In this document: positions 46,437 to 55,788 of the stretch, in pieces | Layout: the number at the start of each line of letters is the position of its first letter | Position numbering within the stretch: position 1 is the first letter of the stretch | Source: Rhizobium favelukesii | GTDB lineage: Bacteria; Pseudomonadota; Alphaproteobacteria; Rhizobiales; Rhizobiaceae | Reading direction: 5' to 3' | Assembly: GCF_000577275.2 (NCBI RefSeq) | Contig: NZ_HG916855.1 | Location: forward strand, 744,001-808,000 | DNA: 64,000 nt | Translations under genes and position numbers: made by a program | The notes under the pieces: model-generated | What the model was told of the DNA's origin: nothing | The model's input: only the letters and a program-made list of their open reading frames with translations | Database searches by the model: none

Positions 46437-47588
46437 ATGTCCTCAATGCGATTGTCCGTCATTGCGATCATGCTATTGGTTCTCGTCGGCTGTGGCGGAC
46501 CACGCGCGGTGCTCGGCCTTCCCGTGGCATCGTCATCAGGCGCAGAACCACGGGCAATCGTTCCGATCTATGTGGCTACCACGCGCGCGCGATCCGATAA
46601 TCTTTCCCTACCTTATTCGGCTGAGCGGTCGAAGACGCTGAATTTTGCGAAGCTCGACATTGGAGTTCCAAGAAACCACGTTCCTGGCCGCGTCGAGACA
46701 AGCGGACGCCTGCCCGATCCCAGCCGGCACTTTTCGGCGCGAACCTACCAGCCGATCGCCGAGCGACAAGAATTCATCAGGCGGCTGAATACCGCGCTGG
46801 CGCAGCGTGCGCCCGAAAATCGCGAGATCTTAATCTTCGTCCACGGATACAACAACAACTTCGCCGACAGCGTCTTCCGTAATGCTCAGATCACCTACGA
46901 TTACAATATCAAGTCGGTCTCGTTGCACTATGCCTGGCCGTCAGGAGCGTCCGTCCCTCTCTACGTCTTCGACCGCGATAGCGCCCTCGTCGGCCGGCGG
47001 GGACTTGCCGAGACGATCGAGATCGCTGCGGAGACGAATGCGACGAGAGTGATCCTGGTCGGTCATTCAATGGGCGCCTATGTCGTCACCGAAGCCTTAC
47101 GCGATCTGGCCCTTAGAGGCCGCACCAGCACTGTGAAGCGCGTGGGTGGAGTGGTGCTCGCGGCCCCGGACATCGACGTCGACGTGTTCCTGAGCCAGCT
47201 TGACGATATCGGAGATATCCCGCGCCCGTTTACGATCATCGTTTCACAGCGCGATCGAGCGCTCGGGATTTCCCGGCAATTGGCGGGCGGCCGCCCGCGT
47301 GTCGGCAGCGGCTCGGATGTCGCGATTCTTCAAAAAAGGGAGATCGCTGTTATCGATGTCTCTGACATCGATGGCGGTAGACACAACGTCTTTGCCAGTT
47401 CACCGACGCTCATGGACATCGTCAGCAACAATGCCCTGATGCGCAGCGTGCTCCGAGAGGATCAAGGCCCTGTTGGCCAGACCATGCTGGCAGACGGAGC
47501 ATCGGTGGTCGAAGGTGCTGCATCCCTGGTGATTTTTCTTCCAAGCCGCATTCTGGGTGGGCTTGCGCAAGCAGCTGCTGGGCAATAG
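46437..47588 (+). CDS. lipoprotein alpha/beta hydrolase (DUF900-like)
   Basis: A 383-residue protein. A short hydrophobic signal ends in the lipobox LVLVGC (Cys19). The alpha/beta hydrolase core has ILIFVHGYNNNF (131-142), where the HGYNNNF oxyanion region is typical of DUF900 proteins, and the nucleophile elbow VGHSMGAY (208-215, Ser211). The catalytic histidine is likely in GGRHNVF. It should be membrane-anchored and act as an esterase, lipase or amidase on an unknown substrate. GGGAATAAG lies before the ATG. Confidence 0.85.
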   Translation: MSSMRLSVIAIMLLVLVGCGGPRAVLGLPVASSSGAEPRAIVPIYVATTRARSDNLSLPYSAERSKTLNFAKLDIGVPRNHVPGRVETSGRLPDPSRHFSARTYQPIAERQEFIRRLNTALAQRAPENREILIFVHGYNNNFADSVFRNAQITYDYNIKSVSLHYAWPSGASVPLYVFDRDSALVGRRGLAETIEIAAETNATRVILVGHSMGAYVVTEALRDLALRGRTSTVKRVGGVVLAAPDIDVDVFLSQLDDIGDIPRPFTIIVSQRDRALGISRQLAGGRPRVGSGSDVAILQKREIAVIDVSDIDGGRHNVFASSPTLMDIVSNNALMRSVLREDQGPVGQTMLADGASVVEGAASLVIFLPSRILGGLAQAAAGQ

Positions 47589-47657
47589 CGCACGTGTGCA
47601 GGTCGAGCCCACATCGCCCGAGCCTTTAGCCTTGCAGCGGCGCGCATTGACCACCTG

Positions 47658-50600
47658 TCAAGCTGCGAGAAGGCTGAAGGTGCCCAACAGATATAATGCT
47701 ATAACATAGTAGAGCACGTGCAGCGCGTATGTTTGGCCGTTTCCGGTGTAGACTCTCCGCACCACTCCCGCCGCACCGACAGTCAGATCGCAAAGCCCAT
47801 CCCAGACGAAGTTGGCAAGTGGGGTCACGAGCGGGGCAAACATTGATCGATAGAAGGCGTAGAAATGCGCGGTGCTGACAGGCATGGAACGGCCCCGCCA
47901 AGTTCTATAGATCAACAGGAACACCCCAAGCAGCGCCGTTGCGATCGCCACGCTTATGGCCATGACGGGCAAGGGGTTCCAGTAGCCATAGATGGTCTCC
48001 AGCGACATGCCTTGCCACACCAGCGTCGATGCGAAGTATGGGTCGATCGCGGCGGACACGGGATCCATCACCAGCTTCGGGAAGAAGGACAGCAGGAAAA
48101 TTGCCAGAACCAGAACGAACTGCGGCACCAGTAGCGTCAAAGGCGCTTCCGTGATTTCATCGTGCGCTGCCTTTCGCTGCCCCAGGAAGAGCGCATAGGC
48201 AAAGCGAAACATGTAGAGAAAACCAATGAAGGTCGCGAGCACAGCAACGATCGCAAGGCCGTACCAACGTCTGTCCACCATCGCACTCAACAGCAGCCAT
48301 TTTCCGCCGAAGCCGGCAAGCGGCGGCAGACCGGACATCGAGATAAGAGCAATGACCACCGACGCGAAGGTGAGCGGCATCTTTCGGCCAAGGCCCCCGA
48401 TCTCATCGAACAACCGCGTGCCGGTGCGCAGGATGACGGCGGCTGCGGCAAGAAAAAGGATGCCCTTTACCATCAGATGGTTGGCGACCAGGTAGAAAGC
48501 GGTGACCCAACCGAGATGGCTCATCAAGGCGATCGCCGTGATGATGTAACCGATCTGGCTCATGCTGGAATAGCCGAGCATGCGCTTCAGGTCGCTCTGC
48601 TGAAACGCCATCACTGCACCAGCGATGGTCGTTAGAAGCCCGATCCAACCCATCACATGCGCCATCTCGAGCCCAACCTTTGAGCGAATGGCGAGATAAG
48701 TCACCATAAACAAGCCGAAGATCGCCACCTTGCTGATGACGGCGGACAGCATCGCCGAGAGATCATCGTCGGCCTCGGCATAGGCGCCCGGCAGCCAGAC
48801 ATGGACGCCAACAGCTCCGGTTTTGATGAGAAATCCGATCGAAAGGAACATGAAGGCCGGCGCCGCATCCGAGCCAGCCGTGGCAAATGCTGCAAGCGCC
48901 GTGCTGCCGTTGGCGCTGGTGGCAACGCCGAAGCCCGCGAGCAGGCAAAACGCCGACACCAGAGAAAACAGCAGGAACTGCAGCACATAGGGGTGGGCGC
49001 CGGGCCGCTGCGCGATCAGAAAATAGGAAGAAAGGGTGATGATCTCCCAATGGAAAAAGAACTCAAGGCTGGTGGCGGCGCGCAGCAGACTGGCGATCGA
49101 CAACAGCAGGATCGCCATCATCGGATAGAAGCCTCGGCGAGAATCGGAGCGATAGAGGCTGGCGAAAGCAATGACCATACCGCCTGCGAGGAGTAGTACG
49201 GTAAACAGTCGGCGCAAACCTTCGATATCGTCAGCGATCCACAGACCGACAACCAGCACCGCCGCTATCATCAGCACGCACTTGATCCGGCCGGCAAGCC
49301 CGTCAAGCAGGCACAGAACGCCACCAACGCAAAGCGGTCCGACAAGCCACAGCGACGCTGCACCGGAAAGGGCGGCCGCCACATAGCCACTCACAAACAG
49401 TAGAACGGCGCTGGCCATCACTGGAACCAACCGCGCCAGGCCGATGGGCGCCAGGTTGCCAGCCGGCAAACCACTGTCTAACTGGCTCGGCATCGGCCGC
49501 GTCGCCTGCTTGAACCAGCGGAACATATAGGCTGCCTCAAGCAGCGACCCGGCCAGAATGACGGCAATCCAGATGTATCGCTCGCCGGCCGCCGCCTGCA
49601 TCACGAGCTCCCATTTCGCCCAGAAGCCGGGAAATGGCGGCAAGCCGGCAATCGCGACCAGAAACACAGCAAGGATAAAGAGCACAAGTCGATTGCCGGC
49701 GACATCGGACCAACCGCCGATCTCACGCGGCTCGACAATGCCGGCAAGCCAGAACAGACCGGCCTTCGCGAGTAGATGGTTGATGAAGAGGCCCCCGACC
49801 ACCAGCGGCAGTGACTGCTCGGCCCCAAGCTGATGCAGCAGCGCCAGTGCAAGCATCAGAAGCCCCATCTGCGCGATGGAGGAATAACCGAGCATCCGTT
49901 GAACGCTCGTCTGGTTCAGCCCGACGAGATTGGAGAACAGGAAGGTGATCCCACCCGATACGGCGAGGATGCCCAGGTGATCGCCAAAAAGCGGCAGCAG
50001 CTTGAAAAGCGCAAAGAACACACCCGCCGACACCCCGACAGAGACAAGGGCTGCGATGCCGCTGGCCGCCGTCTCGTAGATGTCGAGCCCCCATCCATTG
50101 GCCGGGAACGGCTTCAGTTCCAGCACGAGGCAGGCCAGCACGAACAGCAGCGCGCTCACGCCGATCGGACCGGTGATTGCCGCCCGGTTGGTGATCATGT
50201 CGTCGATATTGAGCGTACCGGTCACATGGTAGAGAAGCCCGGCTCCCAACAGGAAGAAGGACGAGGCAAGCACCGTCGCCATGATGTATTTGAAGCTGGC
50301 CGCAAGCGCTGCGGGCGTCCGTTCAAGCCCAAGAAGCCCATAGGTTCCGATCGACGTGATTTCCAGGAAAACGAACTGGTTGAACAGATCGCGGGTCATG
50401 ACCATTCCGTTGATGCCCATGATCAGGATCAGGTAGAGCAAGAGCGCCGGATAGCTTGAGCGCAACTGCGCCCAAAGGTGCCAGGCACCGAGCAGCGCGA
50501 CGACATTGACGCAAAGGGAGAAAAACCCCTCCCACGGCCCAAAGCGCAGATTGATCGAGAATGGCGGCACGCTGCCCGCAGTTAAAATCTCGAAGGTCGG

Positions 50601-50777
50601 CGCGCCATTGTGGATAGCCCACAGGCAGACGCACGAAATACAGGTCATGCCCAGAAGTGCTACGACAAAGCCCACCGCCGGCAACGGCTTGGCGATGCGG
50701 TAGAGCAGGGGAATGAGAAATCCACCGCCAAGGCCAAGCAGGAAGATGTTCAGTGGCTGGAGGAGGCTGTCTACCAT
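47658..50777 (-). CDS. fused double antiporter subunit of an Mrp-type complex
   Basis: A 1039-residue membrane protein made of two complete proton-antiporter (NuoL/M/N, MrpD) modules in one chain. Module 1 (about 75-425) has the broken-helix glutamate Glu139 (VFLEI), Lys222 (ELKPFP), Lys259 and Lys338. Module 2 (about 550-865) has Glu578 (HWEII), Lys652 (LIKTG), Lys683 and Lys771 (MVKG). QRMLGYSSIAQMG and KRMLGYSSMSQIG recur at matching places. All key charged residues of both modules are kept, so both could translocate ions. It is the last gene of the seven-gene operon and overlaps mrpC by 7 bases. Confidence 0.88.
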   Translation of the reverse strand: MVDSLLQPLNIFLLGLGGGFLIPLLYRIAKPLPAVGFVVALLGMTCISCVCLWAIHNGAPTFEILTAGSVPPFSINLRFGPWEGFFSLCVNVVALLGAWHLWAQLRSSYPALLLYLILIMGINGMVMTRDLFNQFVFLEITSIGTYGLLGLERTPAALAASFKYIMATVLASSFFLLGAGLLYHVTGTLNIDDMITNRAAITGPIGVSALLFVLACLVLELKPFPANGWGLDIYETAASGIAALVSVGVSAGVFFALFKLLPLFGDHLGILAVSGGITFLFSNLVGLNQTSVQRMLGYSSIAQMGLLMLALALLHQLGAEQSLPLVVGGLFINHLLAKAGLFWLAGIVEPREIGGWSDVAGNRLVLFILAVFLVAIAGLPPFPGFWAKWELVMQAAAGERYIWIAVILAGSLLEAAYMFRWFKQATRPMPSQLDSGLPAGNLAPIGLARLVPVMASAVLLFVSGYVAAALSGAASLWLVGPLCVGGVLCLLDGLAGRIKCVLMIAAVLVVGLWIADDIEGLRRLFTVLLLAGGMVIAFASLYRSDSRRGFYPMMAILLLSIASLLRAATSLEFFFHWEIITLSSYFLIAQRPGAHPYVLQFLLFSLVSAFCLLAGFGVATSANGSTALAAFATAGSDAAPAFMFLSIGFLIKTGAVGVHVWLPGAYAEADDDLSAMLSAVISKVAIFGLFMVTYLAIRSKVGLEMAHVMGWIGLLTTIAGAVMAFQQSDLKRMLGYSSMSQIGYIITAIALMSHLGWVTAFYLVANHLMVKGILFLAAAAVILRTGTRLFDEIGGLGRKMPLTFASVVIALISMSGLPPLAGFGGKWLLLSAMVDRRWYGLAIVAVLATFIGFLYMFRFAYALFLGQRKAAHDEITEAPLTLLVPQFVLVLAIFLLSFFPKLVMDPVSAAIDPYFASTLVWQGMSLETIYGYWNPLPVMAISVAIATALLGVFLLIYRTWRGRSMPVSTAHFYAFYRSMFAPLVTPLANFVWDGLCDLTVGAAGVVRRVYTGNGQTYALHVLYYVIALYLLGTFSLLAA

Positions 50778-51139
50778 TTAGACTCCGTCAGCACGTCGAT
50801 CGAAAGAGTTTTTCGCACGGCATGCAGCCGGATCGCGAATGACAGCATGATCGCGGTGACCGAAAAGCCGATGACGATAGCAGTCACGACCAGTGCGGCA
50901 GGAATGGGATCGACCGCGTGCGCGGCCGCATCTGAAGCGCTGAGCGCCACGTCGACGATCGGCGCGGTCGCGCCGCTTACATAGCCGGTCGCCACCAGAA
51001 CGATGTGCATACCGGTATCGATCAGCGAAAAGCCGATGATGATGCGCAGGATGTTGCGATGCCTGAGCATGCCCCAGAAGCCGATGAGCACGAGAAGAAA
51101 TCCCGTGGTGAGAAGTATCTGTGATATCGCCAGCCCCAT
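50771..51139 (-). CDS. mrpC: Mrp antiporter subunit C (NuoK-like)
   Basis: A 122-residue membrane protein with three spans resembling MrpC/MnhC/NuoK. The motifs NILRIIIGFSLIDTGMHIVLVA and DPIPAALVVTAIVIGFSVTA match the two conserved helices of the family. It lies 22 bases after mrpB and overlaps the fused antiporter gene. Confidence 0.92.
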   Translation of the reverse strand: MGLAISQILLTTGFLLVLIGFWGMLRHRNILRIIIGFSLIDTGMHIVLVATGYVSGATAPIVDVALSASDAAAHAVDPIPAALVVTAIVIGFSVTAIMLSFAIRLHAVRKTLSIDVLTESKW

Positions 51140-51161
51140 CGCGCTCCCCGTCTGTCGTCAT

Positions 51162-51854
51162 TCAATTGCGAAACCGGTCGATAATGACGCTCAGTTCGGC
51201 ACCGACCTTGATACCCAGCAGAGCCGATATCAGCGGAATGGCCCCGGCACTGAAGAGCGTCCCGAAATTACCGCGCGGCAGAATATGGCTGTCGAGAAAA
51301 CCGCCGCCAAAGGCAATGCCGACAATGCCGATCGAGACATAGAAAACGCCTGCCAGCGATTCCGTGATGCTGAGGAAAGCATGATGGAGCGGCGCTGAGG
51401 GATAGGCGAGCATCAAGAGCATCACACCGGAGGCAACAACTGCGCCACCCTGGAATCCACCGCCAGCCGACAGGTGGCCGTTGATGATGACATACGCACC
51501 GAACAGGAAGATAACAGGAAGCACCACCTCTGCGCCGTTGCGCACCAGTTCGCTCGGCCCCTGTGTCACGCCAACAGGCTTGGAAAATGGCGTCTCATCC
51601 GCTTCACTTGCCAACAGCAGGCCGACGCTCGCTGCCACCATGAACAGCACTGCAACCTCTCCCAATGTGTCGAAGCCGCGAAAAGTGATCAGAATTCCGG
51701 TCACAACATTGGGGGCGCCAAGATCCGCCGGCACCTGCGTCAGATAATGCACCGCCAAGGCAGAGAGCGTCTGGCGTTCGCCATAGTCGCTGACAAGTCC
51801 AGCAAAGATGACGGCGAATGCCAGCACGGCGAGCAGGCTGAACGCGCGCCTCAT
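51162..51854 (-). CDS. mrpB: Mrp subunit combining MbhE-like and MrpB (MnhB) parts
   Basis: A 230-residue membrane protein. Residues about 1-80 resemble the MbhE/MrpA C-terminal segment (GAPNVVTGILITFRGFDTLGE, then VAVLFMVAASVGLLLAS). Residues about 95-228 are an MnhB domain (VLPVIFLFGAYVIINGHLSA, then GGGFQGGAVVASGVMLLMLA). In canonical Mrp these pieces are the end of MrpA and a separate MrpB. It overlaps mrpG by ATGA. Confidence 0.9.
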   Translation of the reverse strand: MRRAFSLLAVLAFAVIFAGLVSDYGERQTLSALAVHYLTQVPADLGAPNVVTGILITFRGFDTLGEVAVLFMVAASVGLLLASEADETPFSKPVGVTQGPSELVRNGAEVVLPVIFLFGAYVIINGHLSAGGGFQGGAVVASGVMLLMLAYPSAPLHHAFLSITESLAGVFYVSIGIVGIAFGGGFLDSHILPRGNFGTLFSAGAIPLISALLGIKVGAELSVIIDRFRN

Positions 51855-52195
51855 AGCGAGCCCTCTTCGGCAGCATTGTCGTTTTCGTCGCGCAGAGCGT
51901 CGACGATCGTCGTTGCCGCCATCGGTGTGCGGATTGCATGCGCGGCCCGCGACAGCGCGTGTGACGACAACGGATTGGTCATGAGCACGAAATAGGCGAT
52001 GATCAGCAGCTTCAACGACCAGTCGGGATGATAGATTCCGAGGCCGGCAAGAACGAGGATATTGCCGAGCGTCGAGGCCTTGGTGCCCGCCTGGATGCGC
52101 GTGAAGACATCGGGCATGCGCAACAGACCGACCCCCGCAGAGAAGAGGAAAAACGCACCAACGAGGATAACGAGGCTGCCAACCAGATCACTCAT
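51851..52195 (-). CDS. mrpG: Mrp antiporter subunit G
   Basis: A 114-residue membrane protein from the ATG at 52195. LFSAGVGLLRMPDVFTRIQAGTKASTLG is the MnhG signature, then FVLMTNPLSSHALSRAAH. It overlaps the DUF4040-like gene by 8 bases. An upstream in-frame start would enter that gene and is less likely. Confidence 0.93.
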   Translation of the reverse strand: MSDLVGSLVILVGAFFLFSAGVGLLRMPDVFTRIQAGTKASTLGNILVLAGLGIYHPDWSLKLLIIAYFVLMTNPLSSHALSRAAHAIRTPMAATTIVDALRDENDNAAEEGSL

Positions 52196-52439
52196 CGACA
52201 GGTCCTTCACCTCTGGTCTTGCGTATCGCATAAAGGAAGATCAGCGTTGCAAGACCCGACCCGATCGCAGCCTCGGCCATGGCGACGTCAGGCGCAGCCA
52301 ACAGCACATAGGACGCCGCCGCAAACAGGCTTGCCAGTCCGGCGCTGACCATCGCTGCCATGAGATTGCTGAGCACGACGGCCAGCACTCCGCTCACCAG
52401 AATGCTGCCGCATACCAACAGGATCAGCATCTCCAGCAT
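52188..52439 (-). CDS. MbhD/DUF4040-like subunit (detached MrpA C-terminal part)
   Basis: An 83-residue protein with about three spans. LAAPDVAMAEAAIGSGLATLIFLYAIRKT is the MbhD/DUF4040 signature, which in canonical MrpA sits in the long C-terminal extension. Here it is a separate gene between mrpF and mrpG, as in archaeal and Thermotogales Mbh/Mrp operons. The ATG at 52439 is 4 bases after the mrpF stop. Confidence 0.88.
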   Translation of the reverse strand: MLEMLILLVCGSILVSGVLAVVLSNLMAAMVSAGLASLFAAASYVLLAAPDVAMAEAAIGSGLATLIFLYAIRKTRGEGPVDE

Positions 52440-52443
52440 CTGG

Positions 52444-52704
52444 CTACGGCCCCTTTTCCAGAAAGCGGGCAATGGCAAGGACAGCCAGAAAGCTCAGGAG
52501 ACCGTAGACAAGAGCAACGTCGATATAGACGAAGCGCCCGGATATGTGGGCGTAAAGCGCGATCAGCGCGATCGTGACGACCGTCAGCATATCGATGGCC
52601 ACCACCCGATCGATCGCCGTGCGGCCGATGATCAGCCGCAGCACGCCGAAGACGATGCTGAAGAAGATCAAGACGACGGAGATCTGCAGGATGATCTCAG
52701 CCAA
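52444..52704 (-). CDS. mrpF: Mrp antiporter subunit F
   Basis: An 86-residue membrane protein with three spans. The family motif is RLIIGRTAIDRVVAIDMLTVV, followed by DVALVYGLLSFLAVLAIARF. It overlaps mrpE by 8 bases and is followed at 4 bases by the MbhD-like gene. Confidence 0.92.
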   Translation of the reverse strand: MAEIILQISVVLIFFSIVFGVLRLIIGRTAIDRVVAIDMLTVVTIALIALYAHISGRFVYIDVALVYGLLSFLAVLAIARFLEKGP

Positions 52705-53227
52705 ACACCACCCCCAAGTGCCTTTCGAAAGGCCCGATGATCATTCGCGTCGCGCCTTCCGGATCGGTCGTCTTGACGTCGAGCCAATGAATGAAGAGTG
52801 CATCGCCTCTGAGATCCATCACCAGCGAGCCCGGCGTGAGCGCGATCGAATTTGCGAGCGCCAGCCGTCCGATCGGCGACTTGAGCGACGTCCTGACCTT
52901 GACGATCCCCGGACGAATGTCGATGCGTGGCGCGTAGACATAGCCAAGCATGTTGACGTTCGCCTTTACCAATTCGACCAAGAAAACGCCGGTATAGGCA
53001 ATGAAATGAAAGATCTTGCTCGGCGTCACTTTGATCCGCCAGACATCGCCACGACGCATGAAAATCACCGCCACGACCAACGATACCAGCGCGCCGACGC
53101 CCATGATCGCCGGTTCTACCGATGAATTGATCACCAGCCAGACGACGAACAGCAAGCTCCAGAGGAGGATCAGGCCCTGTGGCAATCCCGATGCGCGTGA
53201 CTGCGGTGTTGCGTGGTCTTCTGGCAT
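52697..53227 (-). CDS. mrpE: Mrp antiporter subunit E
   Basis: A 176-residue protein from the ATG at 53227. Two N-terminal spans are followed by FLVELVKANVNMLGYVYAPR and the MnhE core VRTSLKSPIGRLALANSIAL, then TPGSLVMDL. First gene of the operon, so its promoter lies in the gap upstream. Confidence 0.92.
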   Translation of the reverse strand: MPEDHATPQSRASGLPQGLILLWSLLFVVWLVINSSVEPAIMGVGALVSLVVAVIFMRRGDVWRIKVTPSKIFHFIAYTGVFLVELVKANVNMLGYVYAPRIDIRPGIVKVRTSLKSPIGRLALANSIALTPGSLVMDLRGDALFIHWLDVKTTDPEGATRMIIGPFERHLGVVFG

Positions 53228-53815
53228 CGTACAGGCTTTCGACGGGTTATGATGGTGTAATAGCGCGCAGTCCCCGCAGGCCAACTTCCTTCATGCATGC
53301 CCCCTGCAGGGCCCGATTTGTATCCGGCCTTTTCACCGGTCGCATGGGCCGTGAGGCGTCCTGGCGACACTTTAGCATCGCCTATGTCGGGCTGTGATCG
53401 GCACTGAATCCAGAAACTATGCTTGTGGTCCGATATGCCGCCCGATCAGCGCGCATTTTTGCGACACCTCTTGACCAACACTCAAAAACGGCGAAATCAA
53501 TGACGCGACGGTCAGTCAGGCGGCTGGAAAAATGCCGCCCCGGTCGCATTGCCAAGGCAGCGCCGAATCCGATGTCGTTGGAACGTAGGTCTTGCCGAAA
53601 CGACCCGTTTGTTTGGTGGCTTGGCCACGATCGCGTTGTGGTACGACACGCTGATCGGCCAGGATCGGCGCGAACGCCATGATCGAGGAGAACGATCGTA
53701 TGAATTGCCACGCCCCTCTTGCCGATCGACCGGTGTGCAAGTCCGGCAGATTTCCTCTCTGCCAGAACAGTGTTCGATCATTATGCGCAGCCGAACCCAA
53801 ACGGATACCGGTTCG
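53228..53815. other. gene-free stretch upstream of the Mrp operon and the beta-helix protein
   Basis: Frames on both strands run through part of this gap but none has a ribosome site or recognisable product. It must carry the promoter of the minus-strand Mrp operon and that of the gene at 53816. The frame of the latter is open back to 53549, but that extension looks non-coding. Confidence 0.5.
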
Positions 53816-55540
53816 ATGAACCAGACGGCCCCGCAATCAGGATCTGCTGTTCCCGTCGTACCCAGCCTTGCTCAGTTTCACCCGCTCAGCGTGGCTGAAG
53901 CGAAGGTGGTTGCACATCTGCAGCTGGGAGACTTCGACCGATTGGGCGATGGTCTACGCCCGGAACGGGAAGACCCCGAGCGAACCGTGCGGGCGGACCT
54001 TTTGCGCTATCTCATCCTCGGCAGCGATGGCTACCGTTTGCATGAAAAGGGGCTGAGGCTGAGCGGCGCCTGGATAACCGGTATCCTCGATCTTGAAGGA
54101 TGCCGGGTTCCTCGCGACATCGGTCTCAAGGACTGCCACTTCGAAGCCTCGCCAGTGTTGCGCTCCGCCATCATCGACAATCTCTTCCTCGACGGCTCGG
54201 CCTTACCCGGCTTTCAGGCCGATAGGCTCGAAGCGCGCGGCTGCCTTTCGCTTCGCGGCGCGATCGTAACAGGCGAAATCCGCCTTCCCGGCGCGCGGAT
54301 CGGCGGCAGCATAGAGGCCGACGGCGTCTCGATCGCTGCCCCCGGCGGGATCGCGCTCGACGCTGATGGACTGGAAACCCGAGGCGGCGTTCTGTTGCGC
54401 GGTGCCGATGTGCGGGGCGGCATCAATCTTTCCGCGGTTCGCCTTGGCGGCGACGTCAACGCGGTCGGTGCCCGGTTTGAACGCCCCGGTGAAGTCGTTT
54501 TCAACGGTGACGCGATCGTAGCAGCAGGCGACCTCGCCTTGCGAGGGGCTACCATTGTCGGTGAGACCCGCCTGCTGGGTGCCCGCTTCGGTGGCGACAT
54601 CGATTGCACCTCGGCGTCACTTTCGCAGCCGGGCGGTTATGCGCTGCGGCTCAATCGAACCACCATTGACGGCGCATTCTTTCTGCGACAGAACGCATCC
54701 GTCGAGGGCGCGCTGGACCTGACTGCCACAACGATCGGCGCAATCGACGACGAACCAACGAGCTGGCCTAAGACCGGCGACTTGCTTCTCAATCGCTGCC
54801 GGTATGGGGCCTTCATCGGCGGGCCGGCTGATGCGGAAAGCCGGCTCGACTGGCTGTCGCGCCAGACGCCTGACCGTTGGAAGGCGGACTTCTGGCCGCA
54901 GCCCTACGAGCAGTTATCGATGGTCTTGCGGGAGATGGGGCATGACGAGGATGCTCGCGCCGTCCTGATCACCAAGGAGCGACTACAACGGCGGGCGCGT
55001 CGGGCACGCGCCAAAAATCCGATGTTGCGTGCAGTCCTGGGGGGCACCGATGCCGTCCTTGCGGTGACGCTGCGCTACGGGCGGCAACCCCTTTTGGCGC
55101 TGGTCTGGCTCATGCTCTTTTGGGCGATCGGTACCGGGATCTTTGCTGTCGCCTATCGCAGCGGCGCAATGAAACCAAACAGTCCTGTCGTCCTGCGTTC
55201 CCCGGAATGGACGATGTGCGATCTCCAACGAACCGAAAGCCGCTTCATGCCATCAAGCGGACAGGATTTGACGGGACGTGCCGAGGTTGGAGAAAACCAG
55301 CTCACCTGTTTCCGCAATCAACCGGAAGCAGCCAGCTACCCAGAGTTCAATGCGTTGATGTATTCGTTGGATGTTCTTCTGCCGGTGGCCTCGATCGGGC
55401 AAAAGGACTACTGGCGACCGGACTCGTTGAAGCCAAACGGCACGTTCACCTTGAAATACTATTTCTTCCAGTCGGTGATTGGCTGGGCACTCAGCCTTCT
55501 GGCTGTCGCTGGTTTTTCGGGGCTGGTGAAATCACAATAG
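53816..55540 (+). CDS. membrane protein with beta-helix-like repeats, function unknown
   Basis: A 574-residue protein from the ATG at 53816 (53783 is an alternative; neither has a strong ribosome site). Residues about 70-340 are a run of repeats of roughly 18-22 residues in the style LRGAIVTGEIRLPGARIGGS, LRGADVRGGINLSAVRLGGD, LRGATIVGETRLLGARFGGD, suggesting a right-handed beta-helix. A basic stretch, a membrane span (PLLALVWLMLFWAIGTGIFAV), an outside part with YSLDVLLPVASIGQKDYW and a C-terminal span (FQSVIGWALSLLAVAGFSGL) follow. The repeats are probably cytoplasmic. Function unknown; a sensor or channel-like role is speculative. Confidence 0.75.
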   Translation: MNQTAPQSGSAVPVVPSLAQFHPLSVAEAKVVAHLQLGDFDRLGDGLRPEREDPERTVRADLLRYLILGSDGYRLHEKGLRLSGAWITGILDLEGCRVPRDIGLKDCHFEASPVLRSAIIDNLFLDGSALPGFQADRLEARGCLSLRGAIVTGEIRLPGARIGGSIEADGVSIAAPGGIALDADGLETRGGVLLRGADVRGGINLSAVRLGGDVNAVGARFERPGEVVFNGDAIVAAGDLALRGATIVGETRLLGARFGGDIDCTSASLSQPGGYALRLNRTTIDGAFFLRQNASVEGALDLTATTIGAIDDEPTSWPKTGDLLLNRCRYGAFIGGPADAESRLDWLSRQTPDRWKADFWPQPYEQLSMVLREMGHDEDARAVLITKERLQRRARRARAKNPMLRAVLGGTDAVLAVTLRYGRQPLLALVWLMLFWAIGTGIFAVAYRSGAMKPNSPVVLRSPEWTMCDLQRTESRFMPSSGQDLTGRAEVGENQLTCFRNQPEAASYPEFNALMYSLDVLLPVASIGQKDYWRPDSLKPNGTFTLKYYFFQSVIGWALSLLAVAGFSGLVKSQ

Positions 55541-55788
55541 GCGAGAACGTGAGCATCTCCCGCCGTTTCCACGCTCACGCACGGCGCGATCTTTGAGATT
55601 CGCTTGTCGCGCTTTAGTTCTTTGTTTTCACGCATGTCTTTGGCCCGCCGGTTCCCGCCTTCGGGAGACATGCTTTAGCCTGCCGGCCGTTCCTCATTCC
55701 GCGATGTGCCCAACGGTGTCGCCTGGAAAAACCTGGGCAGGCGCGTCTCGCAATCCGGATCGTCGCGCCGACCGTCACACCAGCAATC

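Noticed and set aside
53549..53815. An N-terminal extension of the beta-helix membrane protein
   Set aside because: It has no ribosome site, and the translated part is rich in Arg and Ser, unlike the rest. The first credible starts are 53783 and 53816.
53382..53836. Possible transposase remnant on the minus strand
   Set aside because: Some phrases recall IS5-type sequence, but no aligned motif could be defended; left as gene-free.
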